Origin: Chitinophagaceae bacterium
Lineage (GTDB): Bacteria > Bacteroidota > Bacteroidia > Chitinophagales > Chitinophagaceae
NCBI GenBank assembly: GCA_025963615.1
Contig: JAOQAL010000399.1
Span: 1-6,510 of the forward strand
Length of the DNA stretch: 6,510 nucleotides
Reading direction: 5' to 3'
The first letter of the stretch is position 1. Each line of letters opens with the position of its first letter. A program made the position numbers and the translations under genes. Of the stretch, positions 1-5,238 are shown one piece after another. The notes under the pieces were generated by a model. The model saw only the letters and a list, made by a program, of their open reading frames with translations, searched no databases and had not been told where the DNA came from.

Positions 1-1
1 G

Positions 2-916
2 GTTGTATTAACGGCTACTTTAAATTTTGACCAGTTAAAAGAAAATGCAGTCAGTTCAAGAGTAATGGGAAGAATTGAAAAACTATATTTTAAAAATGCA
101 GGCGACTATGTCGATAAGGGTGCAAAACTATTTGATGTGTACAGTGAAGAGCTGAATAATGCTAAACAGGAGTACCTGTTACAATTAGAGAAACAAAAAA
201 CATTGGATAATACCGTTATTGATTTTAGCCAGTTGGTTCAGAGTTCAAAGAATAAATTGTTATTATGGGGAATGAGTGAATCGCAAATACAGGAATTGGT
301 AAAAAATAAAAAGGCTACCGCACTTACTTCTTTTTATAGTAATGCGGGTGGTTATATAACGGCAATGAATGTTAAGGAAGGAGATTATGTAGCAGAAGGC
401 GGAACCGTGGTGCGATTGGCAGATCTTAATTCGCTATGGGCGGAGGCTCAGGTTTATTCTTCTCAATTATCAGGGATTACTATCGGCAGCCAGGCTATTG
501 TTCAGTTTCCCGGTGTACAAGGCAAAGAAGTAAAAGGGAAGGTCGACTTTATGAATCCTGAAATTAATCCTGACACGAGAATCAATTTAGTGAGGATCTC
601 TATTCCGAATCCCGGTCATCAATTAAAACCTGGAATGCAGGCCTTTGTTGTGATTAAAAACAGTGAGCGCCATACTTTGTCATTACCAACTGATGCAGTT
701 ATCCGGAATAGCAGGGGCGCTTCTGTTTGGGTGCAAATCAGTGGGCATAAATTCAAATACAAGATGGTGGAGATTGGTTTAGAAACTAATGACCGTGTTG
801 AAATAAAATCGGGGTTAAAGGACGGAGATGCAGTTGTAATTAGGGGTGCTTATCTATTGAACAGCGAGTATATTTTTAAGGTGGGATCTAACCCCATGAA
901 GGGGATGAAAATGTAA
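2..916 (+). CDS. cusB: CusB-type RND efflux periplasmic adaptor, 5' partial
   Basis: Membrane-fusion (adaptor) subunit of a heavy-metal RND pump that links the inner-membrane pump to the outer-membrane channel and passes Cu(I)/Ag(I) to it. The frame is open to the window edge, and the 21 codons before the first ATG (65) encode family-like sequence ending VSSRVMGRIEKLYF, so the gene starts upstream and 65 is not its start. Visible in order: the first half of the lipoyl-like barrel-sandwich domain (GDYVDKG, about 110-125), a short helical hairpin with LLLWGMSESQIQEL (about 257-298, a segment typical of CusB relatives), the second lipoyl half (GGYITAMNVKEGDYV), a beta-barrel domain (about 430-655, with the LKPGMQAFV turn) and a membrane-proximal domain (about 670-890). 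The tail is Met-rich (PMKGMKM), which fits metal binding. The N-terminal signal region and any N-terminal Met sites are outside the window. No C-terminal DUF3347 domain is present, unlike some Bacteroidota homologues. Family is sure; metal specificity (Cu/Ag rather than Zn/Co) is inferred from neighbours. Confidence 0.88.
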   Translation, partial: VVLTATLNFDQLKENAVSSRVMGRIEKLYFKNAGDYVDKGAKLFDVYSEELNNAKQEYLLQLEKQKTLDNTVIDFSQLVQSSKNKLLLWGMSESQIQELVKNKKATALTSFYSNAGGYITAMNVKEGDYVAEGGTVVRLADLNSLWAEAQVYSSQLSGITIGSQAIVQFPGVQGKEVKGKVDFMNPEINPDTRINLVRISIPNPGHQLKPGMQAFVVIKNSERHTLSLPTDAVIRNSRGASVWVQISGHKFKYKMVEIGLETNDRVEIKSGLKDGDAVVIRGAYLLNSEYIFKVGSNPMKGMKM

Positions 917-969
917 CTGATTAATGCAATCTAAAAATAGTATAAATCGTTTCCATAATTCTGTAACGG

Positions 970-995
970 TTGGGGAACGTGTCATGGTAGCTTTG
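970..995 (+). promoter_or_regulatory. Putative Bacteroidota-type promoter of the HMA/MauE gene
   Basis: TAGCTTTG at 988-995 matches the Bacteroidota primary-sigma -7 consensus TAnnTTTG exactly. A TTG at 970-972 is a possible -33 element, but only 15 bases separate it from the -7 box, somewhat short of the usual spacing. The -7 box ends 18 bases before the ATG at 1014, giving a short, AT-rich leader, as is common in this phylum, where strong Shine-Dalgarno sequences are rare. It suggests that the downstream genes can be transcribed independently of the efflux operon. Confidence 0.55.
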
Positions 996-1013
996 TATTC
1001 AAAATAAATTACA

Positions 1014-1754
1014 ATGACACACCAGTATAAAGTATCGGGAATGACCTGCACGGGATGCCAGGCAAAGGTTCAGGGATTGTTAGCACAGGTGGCTGATGTA
1101 AAAAATGTAAGTATTGATTTAGCTAAAGGCGAAGCTACCGTTGAAATGGGTAAACATATTGCAACAGATGATTTGAAAGCGGCGCTGCGGGACTACCCTA
1201 AATACCAATTAACAGAAGCTAATCATCAGCCTAAAGCAGTTGCTCCTGTTCCTGTTGAAGAAGAAACAATCTCATGGATAGAAACATATAAGCCCATTCT
1301 TCTAATCTTCGGCTTCATTACAGGTATTACCGTGCTTATCGAATATATGCACGATGAGTTTTTCTGGATGCGGTGGATGAATCATTTTATGGCCGGCTTC
1401 TTCCTGGTTTTTTCCTTCTTCAAATTACTGAACCTGAAGGGCTTTGCAGAGAGTTATCGCATGTATGATATTGTGGCAAAAAAATGGAACGGTTGGGGGT
1501 ATGTCTATGCTTTTACTGAACTGGCGTTGGGCGTTGCGTTTCTTACAGCGTTCAACCCCGTACTTACCAATATCGTTACCTTTATGGTAATGGCGGTGAG
1601 CATTATTGGTATACTGCAAACTGTGTTCAATCAGCGTAAAATAAAATGCGCCTGTTTAGGCGCTGTCTTTAATTTACCCATGAGTACCGTCACCATAATT
1701 GAAGATGCACTGATGATCGGCATGAGTGGAGTGATGTTATTGACCATGTTATAA
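1014..1754 (+). CDS. HMA domain fused to MauE/DoxX-like membrane protein
   Basis: Predicted inner-membrane copper-handling protein of 246 residues. Residues 1-68 form a heavy-metal-associated (HMA) ferredoxin-like domain with the metal-binding loop GMTCTGC (Cys12, Cys15), as in CopZ and in the N-termini of copper P-type ATPases. A Pro/Glu-rich linker (about 70-90) leads to four or five hydrophobic segments at about 94-112, 124-140, 161-180, 183-204 and 223-245. The arrangement and the pattern FAESYRMYDIVAKK...YAFTELALGVAFL resemble MauE/DoxX-type membrane proteins, which in other systems support disulfide or redox chemistry. A second Cys pair, CAC (Cys212 and Cys214), sits before the last hydrophobic segment and could be a redox or metal site. 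There is no signal peptide; the HMA domain starts at once, supporting ATG 1014, which lies 18 bases after a promoter-like -7 box. The gene follows the CusB-like gene by 97 bases. Exact function is unknown: metal delivery, sensing or thiol redox are all possible. Confidence 0.82.
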   Translation: MTHQYKVSGMTCTGCQAKVQGLLAQVADVKNVSIDLAKGEATVEMGKHIATDDLKAALRDYPKYQLTEANHQPKAVAPVPVEEETISWIETYKPILLIFGFITGITVLIEYMHDEFFWMRWMNHFMAGFFLVFSFFKLLNLKGFAESYRMYDIVAKKWNGWGYVYAFTELALGVAFLTAFNPVLTNIVTFMVMAVSIIGILQTVFNQRKIKCACLGAVFNLPMSTVTIIEDALMIGMSGVMLLTML

Positions 1755-1783
1755 TATCTGCAATAAAATCAATATCCTCCACT

Positions 1784-1945
1784 ATGCATGTCTTAGCAAA
1801 AAAAGCAAAGCTTTCTCCAGAGCCGGTTTACCAGCAGTATTGCCCCATGAAAAAAGCTTCGTGGCTTAGCAACAACAAGACAATCCAAAATCTTTATTAT
1901 GGCAATGCCAAAGGGAAAATTAAATTGGAAGTAAATGTACAGTGA
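1784..1945 (+). pseudogene. Remnant of a DUF3347-type metal-binding protein
   Basis: A 53-codon open frame. Its centre, VYQQYCPMKKASWLSNNKT followed by IQNLYYGNA, resembles the C-terminal motif of DUF3347-type periplasmic proteins and adaptor C-termini found in Bacteroidota copper clusters, where the pattern is roughly (V/I)Y.Q(Y/F)CPM...WLS...I.NPYYG..MLTCG. Only that motif remains. The preceding helical DUF3347 domain, any signal peptide and the closing MLTCG with its second Cys are missing, and the last residues (KGKIKLEVNVQ) do not look like the family. It starts 29 bases after the HMA/MauE gene, in a different frame. The simplest reading is a deletion-derived fragment; a translated mini-protein keeping one CPM metal site is possible but less likely. 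The family assignment is from motif memory, not a search. Confidence 0.5.
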
Positions 1946-2076
1946 CCGTGAATTAAGGAGCCAGTAAGAAATATTATTGCCAGCCAATAGGTAGAAAGAG
2001 AAATGATGAAGGCTAAATTAAAAGTAGTGGGCAAGCAGTGCCGTCAAATCAATAAGTCTATTATAATAGTAAGAGT
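1946..2076 (+). other. Spacer before the oxidase gene
   Basis: Together with the fragment at 1784-1945 this fills a 322-base stretch between the HMA/MauE gene and the oxidase. No TTTG occurs on the + strand anywhere in 1755-2076, so no Bacteroidota -7 element is visible here, which favours read-through from the promoter near 990. A 25-codon frame (2003-2080) overlaps the oxidase start by ATGA and could be a leader peptide, but nothing in its composition proves that it is a gene. No stable hairpin terminator was seen. Confidence 0.45.
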
Positions 2077-4926
2077 ATGAAAAGGAAAATAACAATAGCC
2101 CTGCTGTTTGTCATCAGTTCATTAGCGCAGGCTCAGGAAATAAAGGAAATTGATACCGGTAAAAAGGAAACCAAACGGCTAATACAGCGCGTAACATATA
2201 CCTGCCCCATGCACCCCGAAATACATGCCACTAAACCTGGGAATTGTCCAAAATGTGGTATGAAGTTAATTAAGGAAAAACCGAAAGCGGCTCCAAAACC
2301 TGTCGCTGAAAAGTCCGGAAAAAAGCAGCTATCCAAAGATGACTTCAAGGCAAAATCAATGGATGTGGGAAAGAAAGATACTATGCAGATGAACAATATG
2401 AAAATGTCTTCAGCTGATAGTCAGCCACAACCCACAACGTACACCTGTGTAATGCACCCTGAAATTCATTCTCCCAAACCGGGCAATTGCCCTAAGTGCG
2501 GGATGAAGTTAATTAAGGAAAAGCCCAAGGCAGTGTCAAATCCAACAGAGAATAAGCAAAGTGAAATGCAAATGCCTGAGGACACAGCTATGGAGAAGTC
2601 AATGGATATGGACAAAATGAAAATGGATGATACTGTGGGAAAAATGGATATGCCAAATGTAAACTTAGGCCCCCTAACAACTATTGTGAACAATACTCCA
2701 GCCCATACGGTGAGTTACGATTTGTATATTGCCGATACCACCGTAACATTCGGAAAAAAATCGAAACGGGCCATTGCCGTAAACGGGCAAATCCCCATGC
2801 CTGTATTAACATTTACAGAAGGTGATACGGCAGAAATATATGTGCACAATAATTTAGATGAAGAAACATCCCTGCATTGGCATGGTCTATTTTTACCTAA
2901 TCAAATGGATGGCGTAGCCTTCCTTACACAAATGCCTATCAAGCCACACAGCACCTATCTGTATAAATTTCCTATCAGGCAGCATGGCACGCATTGGTAC
3001 CATAGTCATAGCAAATTGCAGGAACAAATCGGAATGTACGGCGCTTTTATAATGAATAAGAGAAAAGAGTGGGATATTCCTACCATTCCTGTTGTATTAA
3101 GTGAATGGACGGATATGAAACCGGAAGAAGTGCACCGGAGCCTGCGAAGCGCCACGGATTGGTTTGCCCTCAAAAAAGGAGCGACCCAAAGCTATGCAGA
3201 AGCCATAAAAACAGGGCATTTCAAAACAAAGGTTACGAATGAATGGAAACGGATGAATGCCATGGATGTGAGCGATGTGTACTATGATAATTTTTTAATT
3301 AACGGAAAGAATCAAAACGAGCAACCACAATTTAAAGCAGGTGATAAGGTAAGGTTACGGATAGCAAACGGCGGAGCATCAGATTATTTTTGGCTTACTT
3401 ATTCAGGCGGAAAAATAACAGTGGTAGCAAGTGACGGCAATGATGTAGAACCCGTAGAAGTTGACAGGTTAATTATAGCAGCTTCTGAGACCTACGATGT
3501 TGTTGTAACCATTCCGGAAAACATGAGGTATGAATTTTTGGTAACAGCGGAAGACCGTACCAAATCCGCTTCGCTTTGGTTAGGAAGCGGTATGAAGATG
3601 CCGGCCCAAAAATTACCCAGGTTAAAATATTTTGCGGGTATGAAGATGATGAACGATATGATGGATATGAAGGGAAATATGATTGAAATGGAAGGAATGA
3701 AAATGCAAAACCAGGAAATGGATATGAACACGGTAATGTATCCGGAAATAACTGGTCCTGAAAATCCAAAGGATGGGGCTCAAATGAAAAACCATGATAA
3801 GACTCCAGACGATACAATGAAAATGAATGGAAAAAAAATGCAGATGAACAATCACCAACGCGGCATGATGGGCATGGATATGGATAATAGTTCAGATATT
3901 GTAACGCTCAATTATGGTATGCTGCGCTCTAAAGAGAACTCGACTTTGCCAGCCGGTCCGTGGAAGGAATTGAAATTTGATTTGACAGGCAATATGAGCC
4001 GGTACGTCTGGAGTCTTGATAATAAGGTTGTTTCTGAAAGCGATAAGATTTTAATAAAAAAAGGTGAAAACATAAGGATTATTCTTTTCAACAATAGTAT
4101 GATGCGCCACCCGATGCACCTGCATGGCCATGATTTCAGGGTTTTAAACGGACAGGGTGAATATGCGCCTTTGAAAAACATTATAGATATTATGCCCATG
4201 GAAAGGGATACCATAGAATTTGCGGCCAATGAACTGGGCGGCGATTGGTTTTTTCATTGCCATATTTTATATCACATGATGAGTGGAATGGGCAGAGTTT
4301 TTAGATATGATAACAATCTTCCTAATCCTGAAATACCTGATCCAAAATATGCACAGCGTAAATTATTTCAGGATGACAGGATGTTTCACACCATGGCACG
4401 TATTGGAATAGAGAGTAATGGTAGTGATGGGGAAGCTATGCTTGTAAATACCCGTTATAAACTCAGCACCATGTGGCACCTGGGTTATCACGATATGCAT
4501 GGCTATGAAAATGAAACCATGTTTGGCCGTTACTTAGGAAAAATGCAATGGTGGTTTCCATATGTAGGTTTTGATTATCACTACAAAATGGAAGGTGGCG
4601 TAAAAAATATTTTCGGCAGTGAAGAAAAAAACTGGTTTGGACAAGCCAGTAATAAAACCAATCGTAAAACAGTGGTGGCAGGTATTGCATACACCTTACC
4701 TACTCTTGCAATTGCAGATGCAAGAATAGATGGCAATGGAAAATTCCGTTTCCAGTTAAGCAGGGAAGATGTACCTGTTACACCAAGGCTACGCTTTAAC
4801 TGGATGATAAATACTGATAAAGAATATGCAGCTGGCTTTAGGTATATTCTTACAAAATACTTCTCTCTTTCCTCTCACTACGATAGTGATATGGGATTGG
4901 GGGGAGGTATAACAATAACTTATTAA
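2077..4926 (+). CDS. Secreted multicopper oxidase with tandem HMBD and C-terminal beta-barrel-like region
   Basis: CopA/PcoA/CueO-like multicopper oxidase of 949 residues, much longer than the roughly 500-600 of typical relatives. It probably oxidises Cu(I) to Cu(II) in the periplasm. Residues 1-20 are a signal peptide (MKRK, hydrophobic core, cleavage near AQA), which supports ATG 2077. Two heavy-metal-binding domains follow (40-71 and 121-152; CPMHPEI or CVMHPEI, then CPKCGM). Cupredoxin domains lie at about 208-330, 335-515 and 605-750. Copper ligands are complete: HWHG (His267, His269), HSH (His309, His311), HPMHLHGH (His678, 681, 683) and HCHILYHMMSGM (His727, Cys728, His729, His733, axial Met738). 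Met-rich stretches occupy 95-110, 163-192 and 506-602. Residues about 757-949 are not part of an oxidase; alternating aromatic and polar strands and the terminal Tyr suggest an outer-membrane beta-barrel like PcoB/CopB. The oxidase call is firm; the barrel call is inference. Expression probably depends on read-through from the HMA/MauE gene. Confidence 0.93.
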   Translation: MKRKITIALLFVISSLAQAQEIKEIDTGKKETKRLIQRVTYTCPMHPEIHATKPGNCPKCGMKLIKEKPKAAPKPVAEKSGKKQLSKDDFKAKSMDVGKKDTMQMNNMKMSSADSQPQPTTYTCVMHPEIHSPKPGNCPKCGMKLIKEKPKAVSNPTENKQSEMQMPEDTAMEKSMDMDKMKMDDTVGKMDMPNVNLGPLTTIVNNTPAHTVSYDLYIADTTVTFGKKSKRAIAVNGQIPMPVLTFTEGDTAEIYVHNNLDEETSLHWHGLFLPNQMDGVAFLTQMPIKPHSTYLYKFPIRQHGTHWYHSHSKLQEQIGMYGAFIMNKRKEWDIPTIPVVLSEWTDMKPEEVHRSLRSATDWFALKKGATQSYAEAIKTGHFKTKVTNEWKRMNAMDVSDVYYDNFLINGKNQNEQPQFKAGDKVRLRIANGGASDYFWLTYSGGKITVVASDGNDVEPVEVDRLIIAASETYDVVVTIPENMRYEFLVTAEDRTKSASLWLGSGMKMPAQKLPRLKYFAGMKMMNDMMDMKGNMIEMEGMKMQNQEMDMNTVMYPEITGPENPKDGAQMKNHDKTPDDTMKMNGKKMQMNNHQRGMMGMDMDNSSDIVTLNYGMLRSKENSTLPAGPWKELKFDLTGNMSRYVWSLDNKVVSESDKILIKKGENIRIILFNNSMMRHPMHLHGHDFRVLNGQGEYAPLKNIIDIMPMERDTIEFAANELGGDWFFHCHILYHMMSGMGRVFRYDNNLPNPEIPDPKYAQRKLFQDDRMFHTMARIGIESNGSDGEAMLVNTRYKLSTMWHLGYHDMHGYENETMFGRYLGKMQWWFPYVGFDYHYKMEGGVKNIFGSEEKNWFGQASNKTNRKTVVAGIAYTLPTLAIADARIDGNGKFRFQLSREDVPVTPRLRFNWMINTDKEYAAGFRYILTKYFSLSSHYDSDMGLGGGITITY
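2194..2289 (+). repeat. Heavy-metal-binding domain, copy 1 of 2
   Basis: This encodes oxidase residues 40-71, with TCPMHPEI and then CPKCGMKL. The layout (C-x2-H-P-E ... C-x2-C-G-M) is that of the short HMBD found at the ends of CusB and copper ATPases in many Gram-negative bacteria. Cys43, His46, Cys57 and Cys60 are likely metal ligands. It shares 29 of 32 residues with the copy 243 bases downstream. Confidence 0.8.
2437..2532 (+). repeat. Heavy-metal-binding domain, copy 2 of 2
   Basis: This encodes oxidase residues 121-152, differing from copy 1 at three residues only (Val for Pro after the first Cys, Ser-Pro for Ala-Thr after the His of EIH). Many synonymous bases differ between copies, yet a 20-base stretch (2260-2279 and 2503-2522) is identical. 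A Met-rich linker separates the two copies, and a second one follows this copy. Confidence 0.8.
3637..3882 (+). other. Met-rich insert of the oxidase
   Basis: This encodes residues 521-602 between the second and third cupredoxin domains, with 22 Met in 82 residues in MxM, MxxM and MM spacings, plus several His, Asp and Lys. In CueO and PcoA, Met-rich segments in comparable places bind Cu(I) near the type 1 site; the same role is inferred here. The DNA is rich in ATG-AA/ATG-GA words, which explains long spurious open frames on the opposite strand. Confidence 0.75.
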
Positions 4927-5238
4927 AAAGGTTTCTCAATTTTTTTATACCCAATTAAAATTTAGTTGGGTTAGGGTTTCCGGTAATATTGTTCAATAGG
5001 TAAGAAATTCTTTCATTCCTGTTAATATGGTTTTTTATCCTCCCCAACTCTAATAAATTGAATGCCATTGTATCTGTAACAAACACACAGGTAATGCTGA
5101 TTATATTTCAAATATTTTCTGATAGTAAATTAATTTGGTAAAAAATTTTGGCTTTATATTTCTAAAGAAATAGATCCTCTTCCGTTTTACTTTACTTACA
5201 GGGCATTTTTAATTAGACATAATATACTTGTTTTGCAA
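4927..5238. other. AT-rich convergent intergenic region
   Basis: A stretch of 312 bases between the stop of the oxidase (+) and the stop of the PL6 gene (-). It holds a stem-loop at 4949-4971 and a weaker TATTTC/GAAATA hairpin near 5157-5172. A 37-codon minus frame (4955-5068) has no recognised similarity. No RNA gene, insertion sequence or clear family remnant was seen. Confidence 0.5.
4949..4971. terminator. Stem-loop between convergent genes, possible terminator
   Basis: ACCCAATTA pairs with TAGTTGGGT (nine pairs including one T-G) around a five-base loop, 22 bases after the oxidase stop. The + strand has its T-run (4940-4946) before the stem rather than after it, and the - strand has an A-run after it, so it is not a standard intrinsic terminator in either direction. 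It may act as an mRNA 3'-end stabiliser or a weak terminator. Confidence 0.3.

Noticed and set aside
65..67. ATG as start of the CusB-like gene
   Set aside because: Adaptor-like sequence continues in frame upstream to the window edge; the start lies outside the window.
2062..2067. TATAAT before the oxidase as a sigma70-like -10 box
   Set aside because: Bacteroidota promoters use TAnnTTTG, no -35 partner is visible, and the box is only nine bases from the ATG.
3473..3858. Several overlapping minus-strand open frames
   Set aside because: They lie opposite the Met-rich part of the oxidase, where CAT/TTC-rich complements rarely give stops; composition is low-complexity and no motif is seen.
4955..5068. 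37-codon minus-strand frame in the convergent spacer
   Set aside because: No recognised motif, no promoter, and it ends inside the stem-loop; kept only as a note.
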